Positions 8,110 through 15,028 are shown, counted from the first letter of the stretch. The stretch is 18,951 nucleotides of DNA from Desulfobulbus sp. (GCA_028684915.1 JAQUEZ010000108.1:1-18951); one strand, 5' to 3'. Notes: generated by a model from the sequence alone, not told the origin. Program-made: numbers and translations.

Positions 8110-8128
8110 TCTGCTTTTTGCGGATTAT

Positions 8129-9058
8129 TTATTTTCTAGTCCAGAACTTAGCCAGTGAAATGCCGACTAGATTCTGCTCCAGACTAAATATGGCTCCAGG
8201 CAAAGCTGCCTGCTGAGAGAAGAAGGTATTTGCCAAGGCCACTCCAAGGCCGGAATTCTGCATACCCACCTCGATAGCAACGGTACGGGCGTCACGTGCA
8301 TCTGCCTTGAACAGTTTTGCTGCACCGTAGCCTAAGGCAAAACCTCCCAGGTTATGAATGAGTACAGCCAGGATTATAAATATGGGAAAGGCAAGAATTG
8401 TTGCCTGATTCAAGCCCATGACGCAGGCAATGACCAAGCCGATAGTGAGAATTGAAATGGACGGAAAAATATCTAGAAACGGCTGGATATGCTTTCTGAA
8501 CAGTTTTCTGCAAACCAAGCCATCCACCAGAGGAAAGACCACGATCCAGAATATTGAGGTGACCATGGGCCAAAATTCGATGTTGATTTTGGTTTCGTAT
8601 AGGAAATAAACGATGGCCGGTGTTGCCAATGGAGCCAGTATGGTAGAGCAGAAGGTCATAACCACGGACAACGCCACGTTTCCCTTGGCCAAATAGGTAA
8701 TCACATTAGAGGCTGTGCCGCCAGGACATGCTCCCACGAGCACCAAACCTAAAGCTGCCTGGATAGGCAGCCCACAGATAAAGGCAGCTCCTACGCCGAG
8801 CAGGGGCATGATGGTGTATTGCAGGACGACACCAAGAAGAACGAAACGCCACTTGCACAGGATTCCTTTGAAATCACTGAAATCCAACGTGAGTCCCATG
8901 CCGAACATGATGATGCCCAAAGCAATGGGGATATGTGGTTTGAGCCAGGTAAACAGAGGGGGGAAGATCAATGCGGTGGCCGACATGATCAGGGCGATAA
9001 TCAAAAATTTGTTTTCGATGAATCTTCCAGTTTCAGTCAGCATATCAGTATCAATCAC
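8129..9058 (-). CDS. BASS family sodium-dependent transporter
   Basis: 309 aa with about nine to ten membrane segments. It belongs to the bile acid:sodium symporter (BASS) superfamily: the LVGACPGGTASNVITYLAKG stretch and EVGMQNSGLGVALA are the two conserved crossover motifs. Members import organic anions (bile acids, pyruvate, pantothenate and others) with sodium; the substrate cannot be told from the sequence. The usual WHN near the C-terminus is replaced by LEQN (FSLEQNLVGISLAKFW). The long start is a GTG at 9058; an ATG at 9043 is the alternative and neither has a clear ribosome-binding site. It heads an operon with the V4R-like and zinc-finger genes, perhaps linking uptake of a compound to a binding protein. 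Confidence 0.85.
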   Translation of the reverse strand: MIDTDMLTETGRFIENKFLIIALIMSATALIFPPLFTWLKPHIPIALGIIMFGMGLTLDFSDFKGILCKWRFVLLGVVLQYTIMPLLGVGAAFICGLPIQAALGLVLVGACPGGTASNVITYLAKGNVALSVVMTFCSTILAPLATPAIVYFLYETKINIEFWPMVTSIFWIVVFPLVDGLVCRKLFRKHIQPFLDIFPSISILTIGLVIACVMGLNQATILAFPIFIILAVLIHNLGGFALGYGAAKLFKADARDARTVAIEVGMQNSGLGVALANTFFSQQAALPGAIFSLEQNLVGISLAKFWTRK

Positions 9059-9157
9059 CCAAGAAGGAATATTGGAGTGGGGCGTACCGCTAATTCGTTA
9101 AAAAATATCGGATCAGAAAACTATCAGTTTCTGCGTTCCGGCTATTCTTGACCTGGT

Positions 9158-9856
9158 TTATTGCACAGGGAAATCGAAATATGTATCCGGAAATGGTTCA
9201 TTCTTGAAAGTAAAGTGCCACCACTCCTTCGGATAAGGTTCAAAACCGTGTTTCCTCATGAGAATCTGCAAGAGCATCCGGTGAGCTCGCGCTTCAGTGG
9301 TTATCTCAAGGTTGGTAGGCCATGACTTCGGTGCGAACAGGTCGAATCCCGAGCCCATGTCTAAGTCAGGATCATTGAGGGTGGCAGCGATGGATGTGAT
9401 AGTCAAATCTACAGTGCTGCCACGGCTATGGCTTGATTTTGCAGCGATATAGTCCTCCTTAAACAGATTCTCCTTTTTCACGTCAGGATAGAATTCTCTT
9501 TTCATGCGATTATCATTCACATCCTTGGCCCACCGAACAAAGTTGTCCACTGCCCGCTGAGGTCGGTAGCCGTCGAAAATTTTGAGGCCGAGTCCGAAGG
9601 TACGCAATTCCTCTTGAACCTCTTTTAGAGCATGCGCCGCCTGATCGGTGAGAATGAATCTGGGTTGCACATATCCATCTATAGGCATTCCAACAAAATT
9701 GTGTTTGGTTGCATAACGAAGATCGACCTTAATATCGGGAATCACCTGATCAGCATAGACAAATCCTTTTGGTAAGGTAGAAGATTGAGCTACCTTTAGA
9801 TTCAGCAATGCTGGCAAACAACCCAGCATGACGAAAAAAAGCAAATTCAGTTTCAT
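9158..9856 (-). CDS. Exported D-alanyl-D-alanine dipeptidase (VanX family)
   Basis: 232 aa. It hydrolyses D-Ala-D-Ala or related dipeptides. Family landmarks are all present: IFDGYRPQRAV with R98, the zinc-binding SSHSRGSTVD (H143, D150), and EWWHF with general base E211 and zinc ligand H214. An N-terminal hydrophobic segment (residues 3-20) acts as a signal peptide; MLGC at 10-13 could be a lipobox, so it may be a lipoprotein. Export argues for peptidoglycan or dipeptide turnover in the periplasm rather than cytoplasmic VanX glycopeptide resistance. No vanA/vanH-like ligase or dehydrogenase is nearby. AGGATAAGG directly precedes the ATG. It lies 99 bp upstream of the BASS operon on the same strand and may or may not be cotranscribed. 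Confidence 0.9.
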   Translation of the reverse strand: MKLNLLFFVMLGCLPALLNLKVAQSSTLPKGFVYADQVIPDIKVDLRYATKHNFVGMPIDGYVQPRFILTDQAAHALKEVQEELRTFGLGLKIFDGYRPQRAVDNFVRWAKDVNDNRMKREFYPDVKKENLFKEDYIAAKSSHSRGSTVDLTITSIAATLNDPDLDMGSGFDLFAPKSWPTNLEITTEARAHRMLLQILMRKHGFEPYPKEWWHFTFKNEPFPDTYFDFPVQ

Positions 9857-10121
9857 CCTTATCCTCTACACTGGTAAAGCGGTGAGCTCGGTCGGCGTTG
9901 AATACTGTCCATTCAGTGATCTGTGGATAGATCGAGAGCGTAGGAGGTGGGGCAGGGGAGCCGATGACAGCGGTAGCGTAATTCGACATTGAAATTCTCG
10001 GGGGCTGCGTCTGAGCTGTTACGTACCAGTAGTCAAGATGAACAGGAGAAATGTGAACTCATAATGGCGTGGGTGCTGATCTGACGACTTTATTGGTCAG
10101 GCCGTGAGCCTAGTTTGCGAT
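9857..10121. other. Intergenic region with dispersed repeat
   Basis: No gene is supported; the minus-strand frame 9750-9989 mostly overlaps the dipeptidase gene out of frame. The main content is copy E of the dispersed repeat (10030-10066), about 55 bp beyond the stop of the gene at 10122. To its left lies a GC-rich stretch (about 9997-10026) with no homology to the other repeat copies. Confidence 0.45.
10030..10066. repeat. Dispersed ACAGGAG...AACTC repeat, copy E
   Basis: Plus strand AGTCAAGATGAACAGGAG followed by AAATGTGAACTCATAATGG. It matches copy D at 3975-4026 in about 30 of 36 core positions and copy B at 11289-11341 more loosely. Like them it follows the stop of a minus-strand gene. 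The homology does not reach CACCGG here. Confidence 0.65.
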
Positions 10122-11123
10122 TTAACTTACAATACGTGAGACAGGAGCTATCAGAGTTTCGACAGATGCAGCTTCGCATCGACTAGGCTCCACGGGGCGA
10201 CTCTCTGTTTGTGTCATAAGAAGTTCAGGCTGTGCTATAGGGCCGAGGGCCTCAATGACGTCAACGATTGGAAACTCTCTGCGGTCGGATAAGAGCTTTG
10301 CTACCATTCGTTGAGCAGTTGTTGGGAGAAATGCCTCTTTAGGCACTTTAGCATCAGCAGCTATGAACTGTTGAATAATAACCCACGCAGAGTAGAACAC
10401 CTCCATAAATGCTGCGTCATATGGGAGCGGGCAAATAACTAAATTTTTTGTTTGATCGAAAGTGATCTTGTCGCTTCTTCCTTGGCGAGATGGTACAATT
10501 CCGACCCTTATACCTTTAGCTCCTTCAAGATGTGAGGGATTGATTTTTACAGATGTTCCTACCCAGCGGTCTGTGTCTTGCATTCCGAGAAATAAATCTG
10601 CCTTCCAAGCACCACTGATGCTAGATGGTAAATAAGGACGCGTAGTAGGTCGACGAAATGCAGCAGCCAATAAGTTAATGTAACGTCTAAGCTTTATAGG
10701 CTGAGCTTGTGCACCTGTCAAAAGCCTTGAATCATCAGTCAGAAGCCCTCTTGCTGTATCAATTAGTCTTAATGCTCCATTTTTCTCCGCGCCGAACAGG
10801 ATTGATGCTGTTTCGTTACCTTTAACCTTGCAGTATTTTTTCATGCCATCGTTGATTTTTTCTAGCACTGTTGAATCCTTACGCCTAACGGCGTCATGTA
10901 CTGCATATTCAAAGCAGATACCTATGTCGCCGTCACCAGCCCTGTACATCCGAGGAAGCATCTTGAGTTTCACGTTATGGAATCCTCGAACCTCGGAAAC
11001 TACATCCTGTTTAAGTGCGTAAAGTAGACCTTGTAGGATTGGTCGCGTCACAGCGATAAGTGCAGAAACCTCATCCCCAACGGGATTGAGCTGATTTTCA
11101 CTCCGGATGCTAATTTGACTCAT
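10122..11123 (-). CDS. Uncharacterised protein, possible restriction-endonuclease-like fold
   Basis: 333 aa, family not recognised. The centre holds E72 in GICFEYAVHDAV, D176 in SGAWKADLFLG and K193 in WVGTSVKIN. This order (E...D...[S/E]xK, with D and the xK pair on adjacent strands) is what a PD-(D/E)xK nuclease core looks like, with Ser in place of the second acidic residue. It continues with a conserved-looking segment (GIRVGIVPSRQG...NLVICPLPYDAAFMEVFYSAW) and an acidic, proline-containing tail after residue 300. AAGGAG seven bases before the ATG supports this start. It is monocistronic, flanked by dispersed repeat copies on both sides. A nuclease role is a weak inference from three residues; no methylase partner is visible. 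Confidence 0.55.
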   Translation of the reverse strand: MSQISIRSENQLNPVGDEVSALIAVTRPILQGLLYALKQDVVSEVRGFHNVKLKMLPRMYRAGDGDIGICFEYAVHDAVRRKDSTVLEKINDGMKKYCKVKGNETASILFGAEKNGALRLIDTARGLLTDDSRLLTGAQAQPIKLRRYINLLAAAFRRPTTRPYLPSSISGAWKADLFLGMQDTDRWVGTSVKINPSHLEGAKGIRVGIVPSRQGRSDKITFDQTKNLVICPLPYDAAFMEVFYSAWVIIQQFIAADAKVPKEAFLPTTAQRMVAKLLSDRREFPIVDVIEALGPIAQPELLMTQTESRPVEPSRCEAASVETLIAPVSRIVS

Positions 11124-11187
11124 TGTAATCTCCTTATGTGTGTTTCGCCCAACGAAAAGGTAACAGACCGGCTGAATGAGGTTTCAC

Positions 11188-11203
11188 CTAACTGGATATC
11201 ATG
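11188..11203. repeat. CTAACTGGwTATCATG element, copy 2
   Basis: Plus-strand CTAACTGGATATCATG, followed by CGGTTTTGAAGGATATTC. It differs from copies 1 and 3 at the A/T after GG or in the following arm. It lies 65 bp upstream of the start of the minus-strand gene 10122-11123, as copies 1 and 3 do for their genes. Confidence 0.6.
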
Positions 11204-11288
11204 CGGTTTTGAAGGATATTCTGAAGCTGCATGTCTCCTTTGGCATGAACTGTTTTAACAAAATAGGTAACCCTTGGCTGTAAAGACA

Positions 11289-11341
11289 TTTCCAATCAAC
11301 GTTGACAGGAGCAATATTGACTCGTATCGGTAAGTTCACCG
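11289..11341. repeat. Dispersed ACAGGAG...GACTC repeat, copy B
   Basis: Plus-strand TTTCCAATCAACGTTGACAGG continues into AGCAATATTGACTCGTATCGG and ends at CACCGG, aligning end to end with copy D. CAATATTGACTCG (11312-11324) is repeated identically at 15016-15028, just beyond the stop of the second zinc-finger gene. Confidence 0.65.
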
Positions 11342-11342
11342 G

Positions 11343-11358
11343 CGCGCGATTACGCGCG
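11343..11358. terminator. GC hairpin downstream of the DUF4263 gene
   Basis: CGCGCG-ATTA-CGCGCG forms a perfect 6-bp stem with a 4-nt loop, about 50 bp beyond the minus-strand stop at 11410. No T-tract follows on that strand, so it may be a pause or structured boundary rather than a true rho-independent terminator. Confidence 0.35.
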
Positions 11359-11409
11359 TTCAGCGGAACGTAGCGGAGCGATGGTGAGACGCTTTTTTAG
11401 TTAAAATTT

Positions 11410-12333
11410 TCAATTTTTACTTTTCTCGCTGAGATAGTCATTAAAAAGATCATAAGAAATTGCAGTTGGTATTATATCTTTTACTTTCTGATAGATAACA
11501 TCATAGGTGTTGCCTTTTCCAAGTAAATTAGTTACTAATTTTTTAGCAATTTCAGGAAATTCGTTCTCTATTTTCATTATTTCACGTCTATATTCTCGAT
11601 CATATAAATCTATGTTATCATCGAGAATGTGTTTTATATCTTGCAAATGCTCTATTTTAACAAGAATTCTATTTAAGTCGTTATATTCACTTTCCGTTTT
11701 CGTTAGCTCCTGTTGCATATTTATAATTTCCTGAGAGTCAACTATATACGAAAAAAATTCAGCTCTTTTATATGCCCATTCAATCACCCCATCCCATGAA
11801 CGAATTGTTATCAGCTCATCTCTCTGGATTTGCCTGCGCATTTCATTGAATCTTTCAGTAAATTCCTCTCTTCTTCCGATTATGACATAACCATAAAAAC
11901 AAGGTACAATATCACTTAGCCCTAAACCATTCTTCTCTTTATCTTGACGAGCATAACTTAAATTTTCAGTGACCCAAGATCGCCAGTCACGAATTTGCTG
12001 TATTGCATGCTCTAATTCTGAAGTTTTTCTACCTTTTTTTGTGATAACTTTTTTATTCGGTATTTCTAGTTCAACACCGATCCATTCTTTTCCGGAAGAT
12101 GGAATTTCTAAACACATGAAATCTGTTTCATATTGAATACCCAATTTCACCTTTGGAAAAACATGATGGCAATGGGAAAACTGCTGACTCAAAATATAGG
12201 GATGCTTTTCGATATGAGCTTGAAGTTCATTTTCTGAAACAGCACTCTCAACGAGAGTCTCTAACTCTTTAACTGCTGAACTGAACTTCTCTTTATTTAT
12301 TGTAACTGCGTACTTCTCTAAAAATTCTGTCAT
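11410..12333 (-). CDS. Shedu-like (DUF4263) nuclease-domain protein
   Basis: 307 aa, third gene of the membrane/MBL/DUF4263 unit. Residues 32-155 fit the DUF4263 domain of the Shedu defence protein SduA: ENELQAHIEKHPYIL, then D71 in YETDFMCLE, WIGVELEIPNKK (E88-x-E90, with lysines at 94-95), the helix SELEHAIQQIRDWRSWV, and VIIGRR at 150-155. SduA-type proteins use a PD-(D/E)xK nuclease fold; here the usual ExK is ExE, a variant I believe occurs in related proteins. The C-terminal half (about 205-285) is charged and coiled-coil-like, perhaps for oligomerisation. The ATG at 12333 lacks a clear ribosome-binding site. A 92-bp gap with a strong hairpin separates it from the MBL gene, so it may be expressed at a different level from that gene. 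Confidence 0.75.
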   Translation of the reverse strand: MTEFLEKYAVTINKEKFSSAVKELETLVESAVSENELQAHIEKHPYILSQQFSHCHHVFPKVKLGIQYETDFMCLEIPSSGKEWIGVELEIPNKKVITKKGRKTSELEHAIQQIRDWRSWVTENLSYARQDKEKNGLGLSDIVPCFYGYVIIGRREEFTERFNEMRRQIQRDELITIRSWDGVIEWAYKRAEFFSYIVDSQEIINMQQELTKTESEYNDLNRILVKIEHLQDIKHILDDNIDLYDREYRREIMKIENEFPEIAKKLVTNLLGKGNTYDVIYQKVKDIIPTAISYDLFNDYLSEKSKN

Positions 12334-12375
12334 TTTAGTAGATTGATCATTATTTATAGAAAATAACGTGGAATT

Positions 12376-12407
12376 CAGCGGACCCGCGCTGTTTACGGGG
12401 TCCGCTG
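12376..12407. promoter_or_regulatory. Strong hairpin between MBL and DUF4263 genes
   Basis: CAGCGGACCC and GGGTCCGCTG form a perfect 10-bp stem around a 12-nt loop. It lies 19 bp beyond the MBL stop and 43 bp before the DUF4263 start. No U-tract follows on the minus strand, so it looks more like an mRNA-stabilising, processing or attenuation structure inside an operon than a simple terminator. Confidence 0.55.
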
Positions 12408-12425
12408 GAATGATTTATCATCCTT

Positions 12426-13490
12426 TTATTCTTCTTGATCATCTGGGTAAGGAATTGATTGAACTGAAGTCCACCCTCTGTTTGGAGCATTTTTAAACGT
12501 AGAGATTGTATTCTCTTCAGTTGTAATAACTTTTGCACCGCGGTGCATAAATGCACGAATAACAGCTTTTCTGGGATGGTCTTTGTCGTCTTTTGCAGCA
12601 CTAATGATTGCCGTGAAATTTTCAATTTTTGTACCAAGTTTAGGGCCTAAAAGATCATCTAATATTTTCGAGGATACGTTGTGTCTTGAACCATGATGCG
12701 GTACTTGTATTCTATCTATACCTGGCAGATGCAAACCCGCTTGTGGTGCAAAACTTATTGCTTCTTCCAAGGTGGCCCTTCCTGCATCTCCTGTTAGCAA
12801 AATCTTTTGTTCACACAATTCTGCAAATTGAACAATGCTCATATTATTTTCAGGACTTGTGTCATCTTCGGGAAAAACTTCTTCACCCCATGCTGCCCGT
12901 ATATATGAAACAGCTTGCTTTAAAATTCTTCCTGCTGCTTCAAGTAATGATTCCTGAGCCGCTTTTGTCGATTCTGGTGTTTTTTCTGATTCAACAATTA
13001 AATCTAAATATCCCTCTTTTGAGGGAGCCAAGCATGTAAAATCACCAATTGCAGCATTTTGAAAAGGTTCAAAAATAGGAACGCTGTGTTCGTCTGCTAA
13101 ATCCTCCAGTTTTTTCACATTCGGATATATTTCTTTAAGGCGTTTTTTTAAGTTCTCAACATTTGAAAAACGACTAAACCTGTGTATAAGTTCGTCTGCA
13201 TATAGCCATGGCCTCAGCATCCACAACTCATTAACAGTAAAATTATCGAATAGTTCTCTTAAGCCAACAGCGTGATCCCCATCGGGATGAGTTAATACAA
13301 CGGCATCTATTTGGGTAGGGTTGTCGAAATACTTGTTTATATGTTCAACAAGTTGCTCTCCTGTTTCTTGAAACCCTCCATCAACCACATGGATTCGAGT
13401 TTTGCCATTATTCTTGTAGCGTATTGCTATAGAGTCACCACTTTTCCCGTTTCCTGCTTTCAAGAAATCAATTTCAAAATAGTCTGACAT
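12426..13490 (-). CDS. ComEC/Rec2-like metallo-beta-lactamase-fold hydrolase
   Basis: 354 aa from the ATG at 13490, preceded by AAGGA and one base after the upstream stop; an in-frame ATG at 13520 would overlap the membrane-protein gene and has no such signal. The MBL metal site is complete: LTHPDGDH (H68, D70, D72, H73), LLTGDAG for the bridging aspartate, and VPHHGSRHN for later histidines. The order and spacing match the stand-alone hydrolase domain related to ComEC, whose members act as nucleases or phosphodiesterases. There is no ComEC membrane part and no signal peptide, so it is cytoplasmic. Tight coupling to the membrane-protein gene implies they work together. Similar hydrolases occur in bacterial conflict systems; the substrate is unknown. 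Confidence 0.85.
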   Translation of the reverse strand: MSDYFEIDFLKAGNGKSGDSIAIRYKNNGKTRIHVVDGGFQETGEQLVEHINKYFDNPTQIDAVVLTHPDGDHAVGLRELFDNFTVNELWMLRPWLYADELIHRFSRFSNVENLKKRLKEIYPNVKKLEDLADEHSVPIFEPFQNAAIGDFTCLAPSKEGYLDLIVESEKTPESTKAAQESLLEAAGRILKQAVSYIRAAWGEEVFPEDDTSPENNMSIVQFAELCEQKILLTGDAGRATLEEAISFAPQAGLHLPGIDRIQVPHHGSRHNVSSKILDDLLGPKLGTKIENFTAIISAAKDDKDHPRKAVIRAFMHRGAKVITTEENTISTFKNAPNRGWTSVQSIPYPDDQEE

Positions 13491-13491
13491 T

Positions 13492-14052
13492 TTATAATTC
13501 CTTCGTAAGATTTTTTTCAACTCTTCGTTTTATATACCGAGTCTGTTTTTTATAAGAAAATAGAAAAAGAACAATAAAACAGAAAATAAGCAGCTCAGAA
13601 GTCCATTGACTTATAAATGACCACTTAGAAGCTAATGGCTCATAAATTTTTATAGAAATAATAATAAGGAATAACGAACTAAAAGTTCTGTACATATTAT
13701 TGACTTCAGACAAAACTTCTAATTTAACATCTTTCTCTGATGCTGAAATAAAATCTTTGTAGGGGGCAAAAATTACAAATTTAGTTTTCTTTAAGATTGG
13801 TTCAATTATTATAGAACCTAGGCGACTAATTATTAGTCCTATGAAATAATAGAAGAAAACACCAATTACTAAATCTTTTTGGACTAGATCTAACGAAGTG
13901 AAGTATTTGCATAGAACTACGAAGATTATCCCAGGAAGCAAATAGTTAAAAAGATTATAAGACGAAATTTTTTCGAGAAATTCTTTCATTGTATTAGTTT
14001 GGTATTTTTGTATGCATAACAAGTTATTATCCGGTTTTTGACTATCATTCAT
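13492..14052 (-). CDS. Multi-pass membrane protein, first gene of the MBL/DUF4263 unit
   Basis: 186 aa from the ATG at 14052; a GTG at 14073 and an internal ATG at 13989 are alternatives. About four hydrophobic segments are visible: YLLPGIIFVVLCKYF, LVIGVFFYYFIGLII, FSSLFLIIISIKIY and LLIFCFIVLFLFSY. A polar loop of about 50 residues separates segments 2 and 3, and the tail is strongly basic (KKQTRYIKRRVEKNL). The motif SYNLFNYLLPG just before segment 1 looks family-specific, but I cannot name the family. Its stop is one base from the MBL ATG, implying coupled translation. In defence loci, small multi-pass proteins are often membrane-damaging effectors or anchors; either role would be an inference. 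Confidence 0.7.
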   Translation of the reverse strand: MNDSQKPDNNLLCIQKYQTNTMKEFLEKISSYNLFNYLLPGIIFVVLCKYFTSLDLVQKDLVIGVFFYYFIGLIISRLGSIIIEPILKKTKFVIFAPYKDFISASEKDVKLEVLSEVNNMYRTFSSLFLIIISIKIYEPLASKWSFISQWTSELLIFCFIVLFLFSYKKQTRYIKRRVEKNLTKEL

Positions 14053-14257
14053 CGTTTTCACCAAGCCGTCCACGGTCCCGCGCTCTTAGCGCTTTAGCTA
14101 ACTGGATATCATGTAAGTTCGCGGGATAACCAAAATCAGGATATCTTTATTAAGTCGAGCCGACCAGTCTTCCAGGCATTGAATATTTAAGAAAAATGCC
14201 AGATCAAAAGTCAACCTTCTTCCAATTTATCTTGATTCTTGATTTTCGTTTATCGAA
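14053..14257. other. Intergenic region upstream of the three-gene unit
   Basis: No gene. It contains a GCGCT-CTT-AGCGC hairpin (14080-14092), the CTAACTGG element (14098-14113), a second GGATATC at 14149 and A/T-rich sequence. The promoter of the membrane/MBL/DUF4263 unit should lie here, but I see no clear -35/-10 pair. Confidence 0.45.
14098..14113. repeat. CTAACTGGwTATCATG element, copy 3
   Basis: Plus-strand CTAACTGGATATCATG, identical to copy 2 over 16 bp, followed by TAAGTTCGCG and GGATAACC, which partly pairs back with GGATATC. It lies 45 bp upstream of the membrane-protein start. Confidence 0.6.
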
Positions 14258-14974
14258 TCAATGACACCATTGCTTTTCACAGGGAACCCCATCGCCATCT
14301 CCGTCCATTTTTGAACCGGCGCAATTATTCAGAAAGAATGTGGCCTCCTGGCATGATGTCATCTGCGAACAGTACGTTCTTCCGTCGCATTTGGACATAC
14401 CGCCCGACATGCGACTATCTATACGCTTATCCCCTCCAACGAGGATTAGAGGGGGATTATCCTTCGCTACACTGGGCCTCTGTGAATCGTTTTTGTGATG
14501 TCGCCAATCCCAGGGTGCAATCGCAACAGGATCCGACCAGAGCCCTTTTTTCTGCTTGCGAGCTGCAGCCTCTGATTGATTCCACTCGGAACAAAAGTTC
14601 TCTTTGCAATACTGCTGATAAACCCAAGCGTAACCGTTCTGGATGATCAATTCGTTGAGCCCCTGGCCGTCGATCTTAACCAGTCCAACTATTCTTCCAT
14701 ATCGGTCAACGTCCTTTTGCTCGACATCGACATTCCTTCCTAAAATCAGGCTGCTGGTCAATTCCTTCGCCTTTTGGCCAAAGCTCTGGTCTTTTTCGGG
14801 AGCATCGATCCCGTACAGTCTAACCCTCAGTTGGCGACCCTTCCTCTCCACATTGATTGTGTCGCCATCAGTGACAGAAAGCACCTTGGCTGGCCAAGCG
14901 AAACTTTTGGATGGGGAAGTGATGAGGAGAAGAAAAGCGAAAAGACTGAGGTAAAATGCTATTGAGCGTTGCAT
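14258..14974 (-). CDS. Secreted thermonuclease (SNase) with C-terminal Excalibur domain
   Basis: 238 aa from the ATG at 14974, which has GGGGAGA upstream; a longer frame to 15043 adds unrelated residues. A signal peptide (residues 1-27, MQRSIAFYLSLFAFLLLITSPSKSFAW) precedes a staphylococcal-nuclease domain: VTDGDT at 34-39, VRLYGIDAPE with R52 and E60, and DRYGR with R94, the expected catalytic Arg-Glu-Arg triad. The C-terminus holds a Cys-rich Excalibur calcium-binding motif ending DGDGDGVPCE. It degrades extracellular or periplasmic DNA and RNA, either for nutrient use or as a barrier to incoming DNA. The zinc-finger paralogue 2 gene ends 81 bp upstream on the same strand, so cotranscription is possible. 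Confidence 0.9.
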   Translation of the reverse strand: MQRSIAFYLSLFAFLLLITSPSKSFAWPAKVLSVTDGDTINVERKGRQLRVRLYGIDAPEKDQSFGQKAKELTSSLILGRNVDVEQKDVDRYGRIVGLVKIDGQGLNELIIQNGYAWVYQQYCKENFCSEWNQSEAAARKQKKGLWSDPVAIAPWDWRHHKNDSQRPSVAKDNPPLILVGGDKRIDSRMSGGMSKCDGRTYCSQMTSCQEATFFLNNCAGSKMDGDGDGVPCEKQWCH

Positions 14975-15015
14975 GCAATCTCCCCTTGATGCGATAGATG
15001 AAGTGGCACTATTTC

Positions 15016-15028
15016 CAATATTGACTCG
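15016..15028. repeat. Partial dispersed repeat, copy G
   Basis: CAATATTGACTCG here is identical to 11312-11324 within copy B, and the preceding ACTATTTC is shared with the degenerate copy at 3140-3147. It starts about 27 bp beyond the stop of the zinc-finger gene at 15055. Thirteen identical bases alone could be chance; the shared placement makes it worth recording. Confidence 0.4.

Larger units (their letters stand above)
11124..11409. other. Intergenic repeat-rich region between two cassette-like genes
   Basis: No gene found. Reading plus-strand, it holds the CTAACTGG element (11188-11203) with GGATATC/GGATATTC arms, then about 85 bp of unique sequence, dispersed repeat copy B (11289-11341) and a GC-rich hairpin (11343-11358). 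This is the only gap with strong copies of both repeat families, and it gives their relative order and spacing. Confidence 0.55.

Noticed and set aside
9750..9989. 79-codon minus-strand frame overlapping the dipeptidase 5' end
   Set aside because: It is out of frame with a strongly supported gene and has no recognisable features.
11186..11341. Canonical integron attC site
   Set aside because: One end gives a good GTTAGGT core on the minus strand, but no matching RYYYAAC core was found at the other end and the other copies deviate (GTTAGCT, GTTAGCA). No integrase gene lies in the window. Kept only as a hypothesis.
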